A stretch of DNA of 14,547 nt from an uncultured Oscillospiraceae bacterium (GCA_900546895.1 UREO01000039.1:1-14547), one strand, 5' to 3'; shown: positions 1 through 7,596, counted from the stretch's first letter. Numbers and translations are program-made. Notes: generated by a model not told the origin, from the sequence alone.

Positions 1-46
1 AGATCTGCGCATGTCGCGTGGGCTCGGAGATGTGTATAAGAGACAG
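1..46 (+). other. Nextera sequencing adapter (artefact at contig end)
   Basis: Positions 28-46 read AGATGTGTATAAGAGACAG, the 19-base Tn5 mosaic end used in Nextera libraries. Positions 13-27 match the i7-side sequence GTCTCGTGGGCTCGG with one mismatch (G for T at 16). Positions 1-4 (AGAT) fit the end of the P7 primer, and the 8 bases at 5-12 (CTGCGCAT) sit where an i7 index would be. This is library construct, not organism DNA. Genomic sequence should begin near position 47. Confidence 0.96.
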
Positions 47-102
47 TCCTTTGATATTATATTGTCATATTTTCGTGTTTTTTCGTAGTGAGGTGGAAAA
101 TA

Positions 103-1596
103 TTGCCAGTTAAAAATAAGTTTGTTCGCGGTTCGGGTGTTTTGCTCCCAATCAGCAGTCTGCCTTCCGACTACGGGATCGGAACGTTTGGCGGTCAGGC
201 ATTTCAATTTATCGACTTTCTGAAGGATGCCGGACAAAAATACTGGCAGGTGCTTCCCCTTGGTCCTACCGGCTATGGAGACAGCCCTTATCAGTCCTTT
301 TCCGCTTTTGCGGGGAATCCGTATTTTATTGATCTGGACATTCTGACGGAGGAAGGGCTTTTGAAGCCCGGTGAAGCCGCCTCTTTTTTCTGGGGGGATA
401 ATGAGGACAGTGTGGATTATGCCGCGCTTTTTCAGTCCAGGTTTCCGGTGCTTCGCACGGCCTTCTCCAGAAGCAGACACGCAGACACTGCGGAGTATGA
501 GCAGTTCTGTGAAGAAAATGCGTACTGGCTGGAAGCTTATTGCCTGTATATGGCTTTGAAATTTGAATTTGAAAATAAAGAGTGGCTGCTCTGGCCTGAG
601 GATATCCGCTTCCGCCGCCCAGCGGCTGTACGTCGGTATTCGGAAAAGCTGAGAGCGGAAATGGATTTCTGGAGGTTTTGCCAGTTTGAATTTTACAGGC
701 AGTGGAATCGGGTAAAAGCCTATGCAAATCAGCGCGGAATCCGGGTGATCGGGGACATTCCGATTTATGCCGCCCTTGACAGCGCGGATGTCTGGGCAAA
801 CAGCGAACTTTTTCAGCTGGATTCCCGCCGCAGGCCAACGAAGGTCGCCGGGGTCCCGCCCGATCTTTTCTCAAAAGAAGGACAGCTTTGGGGGAATCCT
901 CTGTATGACTGGGAGGCCATGGAACGCGGTCATTTTGACTGGTGGAAAAAACGGATGGAATTTTCCGCAAAGAGATACGACATAATCAGAATTGACCATT
1001 TTATCGGCATTGTCCGGTACTATGCCATTCCCGCGGGAGAAACGACGGCGATCAACGGCAGCTGGCAGCCCGGTCCGGGCCGCAAACTGACGGATGCGAT
1101 AAACGGCTCCATCGGGAAAGCACAGGTGATTGCGGAGGATCTGGGCGTTGTTGTTCCCCAGGTGAAAAAGCTCCTGAAAATCAACGGATATCCCGGAATG
1201 AAAGTCCTGCAGTTCGCGTTTGACGGGAATCCTTCTAATCAGCATCTCCCAATGTATTATACAAGCAATACGGTCGTTTACGGAGGGACGCACGATAATG
1301 ACACGCTGGTTGAATTTTTCAGCAGGATGCCGGCAAAAAATGTAAAGTACGCAAAAGAATACCTTAATGTCAAAAGGAAAAAAGACCTGCCGGTGGCGGT
1401 CCTTCGCGCCGCCTTTGCCAGCGTGGCCGATACGGTGATTTTTCAGGCGCAGGATATCCTGCTTCTGCCTGGCTGGGCCAGGATGAATTATCCCTCCACG
1501 GTGGGTTCCAACTGGCGGTGGAGGCTGAAAAAGGGTCAGCTTACCGACGAAATTTCAAAAGAACTCTGCAGCTTGGCGAGAATTTACGGCAGATAG
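103..1596 (+). CDS. malQ: 4-alpha-glucanotransferase (amylomaltase, GH77)
   Basis: MalQ transfers alpha-1,4-glucan segments between maltodextrins and releases glucose. In the cytoplasm it rebuilds short dextrins into chains that a phosphorylase can use. The protein has the GH77 landmarks in order: an N-terminal SGVLLPISSLPSDYGIG segment, IGDIPIY, the nucleophile Asp in RIDHF (about residue 298), the acid/base Glu in AEDLG (345) and the stabilising Asp in GGTHDND (398). The spacing agrees with the compact Thermus-type amylomaltase of about 500 residues. I chose the TTG at 103 (497 aa) because AGGTGG at 91-96 lies six bases before it. The in-frame GTG at 88 lies upstream of that site and has no good ribosome binding site. 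glgP follows after 27 bases, so the two are probably co-transcribed. The promoter cannot be assigned, because only about 40 genomic bases precede the ribosome binding site after the adapter. Confidence 0.95.
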   Translation: MPVKNKFVRGSGVLLPISSLPSDYGIGTFGGQAFQFIDFLKDAGQKYWQVLPLGPTGYGDSPYQSFSAFAGNPYFIDLDILTEEGLLKPGEAASFFWGDNEDSVDYAALFQSRFPVLRTAFSRSRHADTAEYEQFCEENAYWLEAYCLYMALKFEFENKEWLLWPEDIRFRRPAAVRRYSEKLRAEMDFWRFCQFEFYRQWNRVKAYANQRGIRVIGDIPIYAALDSADVWANSELFQLDSRRRPTKVAGVPPDLFSKEGQLWGNPLYDWEAMERGHFDWWKKRMEFSAKRYDIIRIDHFIGIVRYYAIPAGETTAINGSWQPGPGRKLTDAINGSIGKAQVIAEDLGVVVPQVKKLLKINGYPGMKVLQFAFDGNPSNQHLPMYYTSNTVVYGGTHDNDTLVEFFSRMPAKNVKYAKEYLNVKRKKDLPVAVLRAAFASVADTVIFQAQDILLLPGWARMNYPSTVGSNWRWRLKKGQLTDEISKELCSLARIYGR

Positions 1597-1623
1597 GTCT
1601 CTGTATTTTAAGGAGTGGATTTT

Positions 1624-3963
1624 ATGAACACATTTAAGAGCGATGTGATAACCATTTTGGAATTGGAAAACGGTAAAACGATCCATCAGGCGGATGTTCT
1701 GGAACTGTATCACGCGGTTTCGACGGCGGCAATGAAGCAGGTGAATTTCAAATGGGAAGCACCGGACGCCGGTAAAAAGGCGTGCTATTTTTCCGCCGAA
1801 TTTTTAACCGGGCGGCTCATTTACAGCAATTTACAGAATTTAGGGCTTCTGAACCAGCTCTCCGAGCTGTTTCATGAAAATAATATAAACGTAGCCGTTT
1901 TTGAAGAGATCGAAGACGCGGCGCTCGGAAACGGAGGACTTGGCAGGCTCGCCGCCTGCTTTCTGGATTCGGCCGCCACACAGGGGATCGCCCTGAACGG
2001 CTACGGAATCCGGTACCGATACGGCCTTTTCAGGCAGTATTTTGAGAACGGATTCCAGAAAGAAACCGCGGACACCTGGCAGCAGTTCGGCGACCCGTGG
2101 TCTCAGCGTAAAGAAGAGGACAAAGTAGAGGTCAGGTTCAAAAACCAGACGGTCTATGCGGTTCCCTACGACACACCCGTCATCGGGTACGGAGCGAGCA
2201 CAGTGAACACCCTGCGCCTTTGGCAGGCGGAGCCGGTAGTCCCGTTTGATTTTCAGCTGTTTAACGATCAGAAATTTGAACTTGCCGTCCGGGAAAGGGA
2301 CGACGCGGAAGCGATTTCCAGCGTACTGTACCCGAACGACACGACGGACAAGGGGAAAAAGCTCAGGCTGAAGCAGCAATATTTTTTTACAAGCGCGTCT
2401 TTGCAGGACCTGATCAGAACTTATAAAAAAAGATACGGAAATGATTTCACGCATTTTTCAGCGGAGTACGCAATCCAGCTGAACGATACGCATCCCGTGG
2501 TGTCCATCCCCGAATTTATCCGGCTTCTGGTCTCCGGGGAGGGGGTGTCCTTCGGTAAGGCGCTGAAAATCGCGAGACAGACGTTTGCCTATACCAACCA
2601 TACCATTATGGCGGAAGCGCTGGAAAAATGGGATGCAAAGCTGTTCAAGAGCGTGCTTCCCAATGTCTACCGGTATGTGGTCATGATCAATAAAGCCCTG
2701 CTCAAAGAACTGTCCGGTATGGGGGTTACGACAGAGGAATCGCAAAAACCGTATCTGATTATTGACGAAAACTCGGTGATTCATATGGCGCGGCTCGCCG
2801 TTTTCGCTACCCATTCCGTGAATGGTGTGGCGGAAATCCATACGGAAATACTGAAAAACTCCGTATTGAAAGAATGGTATCGGATTTACCCAAAGCGGTT
2901 TAACAATAAAACCAACGGAGTCACACAGCGGCGCTGGATGGCACTTTCCAACATGGAGCTTTCCGGGTTTCTCACCGACAAAATCGGTAGCGGCTGGGTT
3001 ACGGATTTGGAAAAGCTCAGGAATCTGGAACGATATAAGGATGACGATAACGTTATCCGCCAGTTTGCGCAAATCAAACAGATAAAAAAGCAGCAGCTTT
3101 CCGACTATATTGAAAAGCATGACGGAATCAGACTGAATCCCGAATTTATTTTTGACGTACAGGTGAAACGGCTGCACGAATATAAACGTCAGCTTTTAAA
3201 CGCTTTTTCCATTCTTGATTTATATTTCGGCATAAAGAACGGAAGAATTAAGGATTTTTACCCAACGGCTTTTCTGTTTGGCGGTAAGGCGGCCCCGGGG
3301 TATCTCAGGGCAAAAGGGATTATTAAATTTATCAATGAAATAGCCAACAAGGTAAATAATGATCCGGAAGTCAACCGCTTGATGAAAGTCGTTTTTGTTT
3401 CCAATTATAACGTGTCCTATGCGGAAAAAATTATGCCGGCCGCCGATATTTCCGAACAGATCTCGACAGCGGGGACGGAGGCCTCCGGTACGAGTAACAT
3501 GAAGCTGATGCTCAACGGCGCGGTAACGCTCGGAACACTGGACGGAGCGAACGTGGAGATCATCCGACAGGCGGGGAAAGAAAACAATTATATTTTCGGA
3601 GCGCGCGTGGAGGAGCTTGAAAAAATTGCGGACTCCTACAACCCGAGAACGATTTATGATCAGAACGAAAGGGTACGGGCGGCGGTGGATACTCTTGTTA
3701 ACGGTATGTTTGACGACGGAGGTACCGGAATGTTCCGGGAGCTGTACCATTCCCTGCTTGACGGGGCAAGCTGGCACAAGCCGGACCATTACTTTGTCCT
3801 GTATGATTTTCTCTCTTACAGTGAGACAAAGCTGCGGGCAATTACCGATTACAGCAACCGGCTGGCATTTTCCCGCAAAGGCTTTTTGAACACAGCCGGC
3901 GCCGGAAATTTTTCGAGCGACAGGGCGGTCAGGGAATATGCCATACAAATCTGGGGAATGTGA
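1624..3963 (+). CDS. glgP: Glycogen/starch/alpha-glucan phosphorylase
   Basis: This PLP-dependent GT35 enzyme removes terminal glucose from alpha-1,4-glucans with phosphate, giving glucose-1-phosphate. Visible family signatures are FSAEFLTGRLIYSNL near the N-terminus, the GNGGLGRLAACFLDS block, GYGIRYRYGLFRQ, QLNDTHPV, NKTNGVTQRRW, VQVKRLHEYKRQ, and EASGTSNMK with the PLP-binding lysine at about residue 627. At 779 aa it has the normal length for a bacterial phosphorylase. The ATG at 1624 is preferred over the GTG at 1615, because AGGAG at 1611-1615 lies eight bases before the ATG and overlaps the GTG. Pairing with malQ is the usual arrangement for glycogen or maltodextrin breakdown: MalQ recycles the short products that phosphorylase cannot use. 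No clear terminator follows. A weak AGGG/CCCT hairpin at about 3992-4006 lacks a T-run. Confidence 0.97.
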   Translation: MNTFKSDVITILELENGKTIHQADVLELYHAVSTAAMKQVNFKWEAPDAGKKACYFSAEFLTGRLIYSNLQNLGLLNQLSELFHENNINVAVFEEIEDAALGNGGLGRLAACFLDSAATQGIALNGYGIRYRYGLFRQYFENGFQKETADTWQQFGDPWSQRKEEDKVEVRFKNQTVYAVPYDTPVIGYGASTVNTLRLWQAEPVVPFDFQLFNDQKFELAVRERDDAEAISSVLYPNDTTDKGKKLRLKQQYFFTSASLQDLIRTYKKRYGNDFTHFSAEYAIQLNDTHPVVSIPEFIRLLVSGEGVSFGKALKIARQTFAYTNHTIMAEALEKWDAKLFKSVLPNVYRYVVMINKALLKELSGMGVTTEESQKPYLIIDENSVIHMARLAVFATHSVNGVAEIHTEILKNSVLKEWYRIYPKRFNNKTNGVTQRRWMALSNMELSGFLTDKIGSGWVTDLEKLRNLERYKDDDNVIRQFAQIKQIKKQQLSDYIEKHDGIRLNPEFIFDVQVKRLHEYKRQLLNAFSILDLYFGIKNGRIKDFYPTAFLFGGKAAPGYLRAKGIIKFINEIANKVNNDPEVNRLMKVVFVSNYNVSYAEKIMPAADISEQISTAGTEASGTSNMKLMLNGAVTLGTLDGANVEIIRQAGKENNYIFGARVEELEKIADSYNPRTIYDQNERVRAAVDTLVNGMFDDGGTGMFRELYHSLLDGASWHKPDHYFVLYDFLSYSETKLRAITDYSNRLAFSRKGFLNTAGAGNFSSDRAVREYAIQIWGM

Positions 3964-4005
3964 TAAGGAATCCGCCAACAATTCCGCTGTCAGGGGTGCA
4001 ATCCC

Positions 4006-4034
4006 TTGTAAAGCACAAACCGATATGTTACAAT
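4006..4034 (+). promoter_or_regulatory. Sigma-A-type promoter of the acpS/nnrDE operon
   Basis: The -35 is TTGTAA (4006-4011), followed by a 17-base spacer and the -10 TACAAT (4029-4034). A TG one base upstream of the -10 (4026-4027) makes it an extended -10. It lies 36 bases before the ATG at 4071 and would drive that gene, acpS, nnrDE and the lipoprotein gene. Confidence 0.6.
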
Positions 4035-4070
4035 AACCAATAAATCAGCATTCGGTTGGAGAGATTGAAA

Positions 4071-4583
4071 ATGGATATTTTTGTTGAACAAATGATCAGA
4101 AAAAGAATGGGGAAAAACGATTGGTTCGTATTTGCCGGGGTCCTCGCGGTAAGCTGTTTGGTCCTTGCGCTTTTGGCGGTGTACATACCCATGCTTTTGC
4201 TGCCGGTTATGGTTGGCGTTTTTGTTCTGGATTACTATCTGATTTCTTCGCGCAGTCTGGAATACGAATACAGTGTGACCAACAGTGATCTTACGATCGA
4301 TAAAATCATCAGCCGCCGGAGCAGAAAAAAAGTGATTTCCATTGATGCGCACGACATTGAAGCTTTAGGCAGGTATCGGAAGGAAGATCATCAAAAGCAG
4401 TCCTATTCGGCCAGATTCAACGCTTCGGAATATGAAAACGGCAGGGACGCCTGGTACCTTGCGGCGCGCCATCCCCAGAAGGGCAGGGTTTTGGTGCTGT
4501 TCAGCCCGAACGAAAAAGTCCTGACCGCGATCAAACCATTTCTTTCAAGGCAGGTAGCAGTCAATGCTTTTGGCAGGAATTGA
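4071..4583 (+). CDS. Small membrane protein of unknown function with PH-like tail
   Basis: I do not recognise a function. The 170-residue protein has a basic N-terminus, then two hydrophobic segments (about 19-37 and 40-57) that form a membrane hairpin. A soluble C-terminal part of about 110 residues follows. It begins with a YEYSVTNSDLTIDKIISRRSRKK-like strand pattern (given only in outline) that resembles bacterial PH-like domains. It may belong to the clostridial family DUF6106, but that is from memory. The ATG at 4071 is chosen over the TTG at 4056, because GGAGAG (4058-4063) is seven bases before the ATG. The gene is first in its operon and its 3' end overlaps acpS by 20 bases, so the two are probably translationally coupled. 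The coupling does not itself show a role in acyl carrier protein maturation. Confidence 0.8.
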   Translation: MDIFVEQMIRKRMGKNDWFVFAGVLAVSCLVLALLAVYIPMLLLPVMVGVFVLDYYLISSRSLEYEYSVTNSDLTIDKIISRRSRKKVISIDAHDIEALGRYRKEDHQKQSYSARFNASEYENGRDAWYLAARHPQKGRVLVLFSPNEKVLTAIKPFLSRQVAVNAFGRN

Positions 4584-4950
4584 TCTCGTTGAAATAAAAA
4601 GAATCAGAAAATCCATGAAGAATCCGCGCTTTTTACTGAGGATACTTGGCCCTGCCGAGTACGCTCAGCTTAAATTGCGCGGATTTCCCGTTCAGAGCGT
4701 CGCAGCCACCTTCAGCGCAAAAGAAGCCTTTTCCAAAGCGTTGGGTACGGGAATGCGCGGCTTTTCGCTCGGCGAGGTGGAGCTGTTAAGAGAGGAAAAT
4801 GGCAGGCCATATTTTCAATTGCGCGGCAGCGCGCTAAAAATCGTGCAGAAAAGAAAAATTGTTCTTCAGGTCAGCGTGACCCATACAAAAGAATACGCTT
4901 CGGCGGTCGTGGTCGGGGAGGAGTCTGAAAATGAAGGTATTAAACTGTGA
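4564..4950 (+). CDS. acpS: Holo-[acyl-carrier-protein] synthase
   Basis: AcpS moves 4'-phosphopantetheine from coenzyme A to a serine of apo-ACP, which activates fatty acid synthesis in the cytoplasm. The 128-residue length is typical. The metal-binding Asp lies in the opening GIDLVEI motif (Asp7). The second signature FSAKEAFSKALGTG spans residues 50-63 and includes the catalytic Glu54. The C-terminal VSVTHTKEYASAVVV segment is also typical. The ribosome binding site is weak (AGG at 4552-4554). This fits translation coupled to the upstream gene, which overlaps by 20 bases. The 3' end overlaps nnrDE by another 20 bases. acpS followed by a YjeF-type gene is a familiar Firmicute arrangement. 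Confidence 0.96.
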   Translation: MLLAGIDLVEIKRIRKSMKNPRFLLRILGPAEYAQLKLRGFPVQSVAATFSAKEAFSKALGTGMRGFSLGEVELLREENGRPYFQLRGSALKIVQKRKIVLQVSVTHTKEYASAVVVGEESENEGIKL

Positions 4951-6463
4951 GCAGAGCAAGGAGCTTGAACAAAAAGCCGTCGACTCAGGGATCAGCTATT
5001 TGGAGCTGATGGAAAACGCCGGTGCCGCGGCCGTCCGCTTTCTACGGAAAAAGTTCAGCCTGTCCGGACGGAAAGTCGTGATCCTCTGCGGGAAAGGGAA
5101 TAACGGTGGGGACGGCTATGTAATGGCGCGTAAGTTGTTTGAGCTCGGCGTGCCGGTTACCGTGGTGATGACCGACGGCCTTCCCCGCACAGACCTTGCA
5201 AAGACCGTTTTTTTGCGTCTGAAGGATACAACGGTAAAAATTCTGGACGGTGGGGAAAATGGGAGCGCGGAACCCGTCATTGCCTCTGCCGACTTCATCA
5301 TTGACGCCATTTACGGGACCGGATTTCACGGCCGTGTTCCGGATGAAATCCTTCCGGTCTTTCACGCGGTGCGAAATTCCGCCGCGGTGGTGGTTTCCCT
5401 GGATATTCCCAGCGGTGCCGGCTGCGATTCCGGGGCGGTGGACGGGGAATGCATCCAGGCGGACTATACGGTTTCCTTTTCCACCCTGAAAAACGGACAT
5501 CTGATTCAGCCCGCGCAGGATTACTGCGGGCAGGTGACCGTGGCGCCGATCGGGATCGGTGCGGATCTCATCGCAAGCCAGAAGTCGACGTTTGAGGTGA
5601 CGGAGCTTTCGGCGGCACAATCTCTGCTGGGGCCGCGGGATCCGCTCAGCAATAAGGGGAATTACGGCAGGCTGCTGTGCCTCTGTGGCAGCGACGGAAT
5701 GGCCGGAGCGGCGGTAATGAGCGCCAAGGCGGCTGTTCGCTGTGGGGCCGGTATTGTGGATGCGGCGCTCCCCCGCACCATTTACCCGATCGTCGCTTCC
5801 CAAATTGTGGAGCCGGTTTTTACACTGCTTGACTATGCGCCGGACGGAACGATGCTTCCCGCCGGACATAAGGCGCTGGAGGATGCCCTGTCCAAAGCGA
5901 GCGCGTGCCTGATCGGCTGCGGGCTGGGGCGCGGGGAAGAGATGACGCGGGTCGTATGCGGCCTCGTTTCCAATTCTCAGGTTCCCCTCATTATTGACGC
6001 GGATGGCATAAACATCCTTGCGGAGAATATAAATGTATTAGAAACAGCCCGCGTTCCCGTTGTGCTGACTCCTCATCCAGGGGAGATGGCCCGTCTGATG
6101 AAGACCACCGTAAAGGATGTGCAGGCCCACCGGTTTGAATATGCCCGGAGCTTTGCGGAGAAGCACCATGTCATCCTCGTGCTCAAGGGCGCCGGTACAT
6201 TGATCGCGGAGCCGAACGGAATGGTACACCTGAATCCAACGGGAAATCCCGGAATGGCAAAGGGAGGCAGCGGGGATGTTCTGGCGGGAATGGCGGCTTC
6301 CTTTATTGCACAGGGGGCTGACCCTGCGGCGGCGGCGGTCGGCGCGGTGTATCTTCACGGTGAGGCGGGGGATCGCTGTGCGAAAGCGTTTTCCCAATGT
6401 GCCATGCTGCCGACGGACATGATTGGTATGCTTCCGGGGCTGTTTCTGGAGCTTGAGCGGTAA
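4931..6463 (+). CDS. nnrDE: Bifunctional NAD(P)HX epimerase / ADP-dependent dehydratase
   Basis: This fused metabolite-repair enzyme restores hydrated NADH and NADPH. The N-terminal YjeF_N domain (about 1-215) interconverts the R and S epimers. The C-terminal ribokinase-like domain (about 225-510) dehydrates S-NAD(P)HX using ADP. Visible motifs are GKGNNGGDGYV (NNGGDG at 57-62), DAIYGTGFHG and SLDIPSGAGCDSG in the epimerase half. The dehydratase half has CGSDGMAGAAVMSAKAA, LTPHPGEMARL and the KGGSGDVLAGM signature with the conserved Asp449. GGGGAGGAG just before the ATG is a strong ribosome binding site. The length (510 aa) matches the usual bacterial fusion. The gene overlaps acpS by 20 bases and is followed after 32 bases by a small lipoprotein gene. 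Confidence 0.96.
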   Translation: MKVLNCEQSKELEQKAVDSGISYLELMENAGAAAVRFLRKKFSLSGRKVVILCGKGNNGGDGYVMARKLFELGVPVTVVMTDGLPRTDLAKTVFLRLKDTTVKILDGGENGSAEPVIASADFIIDAIYGTGFHGRVPDEILPVFHAVRNSAAVVVSLDIPSGAGCDSGAVDGECIQADYTVSFSTLKNGHLIQPAQDYCGQVTVAPIGIGADLIASQKSTFEVTELSAAQSLLGPRDPLSNKGNYGRLLCLCGSDGMAGAAVMSAKAAVRCGAGIVDAALPRTIYPIVASQIVEPVFTLLDYAPDGTMLPAGHKALEDALSKASACLIGCGLGRGEEMTRVVCGLVSNSQVPLIIDADGINILAENINVLETARVPVVLTPHPGEMARLMKTTVKDVQAHRFEYARSFAEKHHVILVLKGAGTLIAEPNGMVHLNPTGNPGMAKGGSGDVLAGMAASFIAQGADPAAAAVGAVYLHGEAGDRCAKAFSQCAMLPTDMIGMLPGLFLELER

Positions 6464-6495
6464 AACCGTATTTTTTGTGCGGAGAGTGGAAAGCT

Positions 6496-6993
6496 ATGCG
6501 CCGGACAGCGATATGCCTGTTTTCTTTTTTTCTGGTTTTCTCTTTTTCTGCCTGTGCGGCGCAGGAAATAAAAGCAGAAGACATCGTTTTCTGTTTTCAC
6601 TGCACGGCCGATATTGATTACAACGGTGAAAAAATACAATGCGCATTGAGCCGCGACGCGCCCGGAAGGGCGAACGTGCAGTTCCTTTCCGGGGACATGA
6701 ACGGCCTGACCTACGATTGGAGCGGCGAAGGATTTTCTATTTCCTACAGCGGACTTTCCGCCAAAAGCGACGAGTGCGTTTTGCCGGACACCTCTTTTAC
6801 GGTCGTTTTGCTGCAGGTTCTGGATTATGCGGAGAAAGGCGGTTCCCTTACCAGAACGCATGGGGATGAATTTTCCGGCACTGTGCAGGGCATTGATTTC
6901 ACAATGACCGTCGACAGAAGTACAGGGCAGATTCAAAGCATTTCTATTCCACAAAAAAAACTGAAAGTGCAGATGCGTGATAATACGCAATGA
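6496..6993 (+). CDS. Small secreted protein, probable lipoprotein, possibly LolA-like
   Basis: This 165-residue protein begins with a signal peptide: MRRT, a hydrophobic core of about 13 residues, then FSACAAQ. A cysteine at residue 20 sits in a loose lipobox (Phe rather than Leu at -3), so lipidation is likely but not certain. The mature part is rich in alternating polar and hydrophobic residues, with repeated strand-like segments such as VQFLSGDMNGLTYDW and FTMTVDRSTGQIQSISI. This suggests a beta-rich LolA/MucB-like fold. Bacillus subtilis carries a LolA-like lipoprotein gene (ydcC) just after acpS, so position supports a distant relation, though this protein is much shorter. The ATG at 6496 is preferred over the TTG at 6475 because GGAGAG (6481-6486) precedes it. 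It is the last gene of the operon and is followed immediately by a terminator. Confidence 0.75.
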   Translation: MRRTAICLFSFFLVFSFSACAAQEIKAEDIVFCFHCTADIDYNGEKIQCALSRDAPGRANVQFLSGDMNGLTYDWSGEGFSISYSGLSAKSDECVLPDTSFTVVLLQVLDYAEKGGSLTRTHGDEFSGTVQGIDFTMTVDRSTGQIQSISIPQKKLKVQMRDNTQ

Positions 6994-7021
6994 GGGTGTG
7001 ACAGCAGTTGCACCCTTTTTT
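6994..7021 (+). terminator. Rho-independent terminator of the acpS/nnrDE operon
   Basis: GGGTGTGA (6994-7001), a CAGCAG loop and TTGCACCC (7008-7015) form an 8-bp stem with two G-U pairs. Six T residues follow. It begins directly after the lipoprotein stop codon. Confidence 0.8.
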
Positions 7022-7068
7022 CTATTTAATTTTATGTCAACCCCCGCGCCTAAATAATATTATGTGTT

Positions 7069-7140
7069 AGGGACTGCATGCGAATAAATCGTCTGGAGAA
7101 TGTCAACAATAATCGCAGACCCTATATCATAAATTATTCG
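7069..7140 (+). repeat. Interlocked inverted repeats in the mazF leader
   Basis: AGGGACTGC (7069-7077) is complementary to GCAGACCCT (7115-7123) with one central mismatch. CGAATAA (7081-7087) is complementary to TTATTCG (7134-7140). The arms alternate in order, so the two stems together would form a pseudoknot. The first arm covers the possible ribosome binding site of the 28-codon frame, and the last arm reaches the CGGAG before mazF. The stems are seen in the sequence; a regulatory role is inference. Confidence 0.35.
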
Positions 7141-7164
7141 GAGCGTGAAAAATGTGAACATTAG
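7078..7164 (+). CDS. Possible 28-codon small ORF overlapping the mazF start
   Basis: An ATG at 7078 opens a frame of 28 codons ending in TAG at 7162-7164, 11 bases inside mazF and in a different frame. The predicted peptide is rich in Asn and Arg (it starts MRINRLENVNNNRRPY) and resembles no antitoxin I know. A possible AGGGA site at 7069-7073 is only four bases from the ATG, which is close. Its position is where a mazE antitoxin gene would lie. It could be a coupled leader peptide, a remnant, or a chance open frame: 28 sense codons in a row are not rare by chance. Confidence 0.25.
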   Translation: MRINRLENVNNNRRPYIINYSEREKCEH

Positions 7165-7525
7165 AAGAGGCGATATTTATTATGCCGACCTGAGCCCGGT
7201 TGTTGGTTCTGAGCAGGGCGGCGTCCGACCTGTGCTGATTGTTCAGAATGATGTTGGAAACCGGTTCAGTCCAACCGTGATTGCCGCGGCAATCACCAGC
7301 CAGCGGGCAAAAGCAAACCTTCCAACGCATATTATGCTCAATGCCCAGACCACCGGACTCGCAAAGGATTCCGTTGTCCTGCTTGAACAGGTTCGTACAA
7401 TCGACAAACACAGATTGAAAGAGCGCATGGGGCGCCTTGATAATACGGCAATGACACAGGTCAATCAGGCTCTATCTATCAGCTTTGGCCTTGATCTTGA
7501 CGAAGAGGAACGAGAGGCTACATAG
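7154..7525 (+). CDS. mazF: MazF/EndoA family endoribonuclease toxin
   Basis: MazF-type proteins are sequence-specific, ribosome-independent mRNA endonucleases that are normally neutralised by MazE. The 123-residue protein keeps long stretches of the Bacillus subtilis protein: RRGDIYYADLSPVVGSEQGG, RPVLIVQND.GNRFSPT (one residue masked) and DSVVLLEQVRTIDK. With the GTG at 7154 as start, the residues known to be catalytic in the Bacillus enzyme fall exactly at Arg25 and Thr48, with Ser19 also kept, so it should be active. CGGAG (7139-7143) lies ten bases before this GTG. The in-frame GTG at 7145 is only one base away from that site and is unlikely. An out-of-frame ATG at 7152 is followed directly by TGA. 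No mazE or alr lies upstream, unlike in Bacillus. Control may be through an antitoxin elsewhere, the leader, or the small overlapping frame. Confidence 0.95.
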   Translation: MNIRRGDIYYADLSPVVGSEQGGVRPVLIVQNDVGNRFSPTVIAAAITSQRAKANLPTHIMLNAQTTGLAKDSVVLLEQVRTIDKHRLKERMGRLDNTAMTQVNQALSISFGLDLDEEEREAT

Positions 7526-7562
7526 AGTTGCCTGAAATCAATAAAAATATGTAAATTTTATA

Positions 7563-7590
7563 TTGACTGTAAGAATCATAAGAATAAAAC
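7563..7590 (+). promoter_or_regulatory. Candidate promoter downstream of mazF
   Basis: TTGACT (7563-7568) is followed by a 16-base spacer and TAAAAC (7585-7590). The -35 matches the sigma-A consensus at five of six positions and the -10 at four of six. No gene starts within the next 200 bases on this strand, so it would serve a short non-coding transcript ending at the terminator at 7709. Confidence 0.35.
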
Positions 7591-7596
7591 AAAAAA

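Noticed and set aside
88..102. GTG at 88 as the malQ start
   Set aside because: The AGGTGG ribosome binding site lies downstream of it and is well spaced for the TTG at 103.
871..1293. Large minus-strand frames inside malQ, glgP and nnrDE
   Set aside because: They are shadows of clearly coding plus-strand genes, with no family resemblance and no start signals.
7035..7063. TGTCAA-17-TATTAT as a mazF promoter
   Set aside because: The -35 matches consensus at only two positions. A second site around 7101-7130 is no better, so no mazF promoter is called.
7034..7107. Direct repeat ATGTCAAC at 7034-7041 and 7100-7107 before mazF
   Set aside because: Two copies of eight bases 66 bases apart are too little to call an operator or attachment site.
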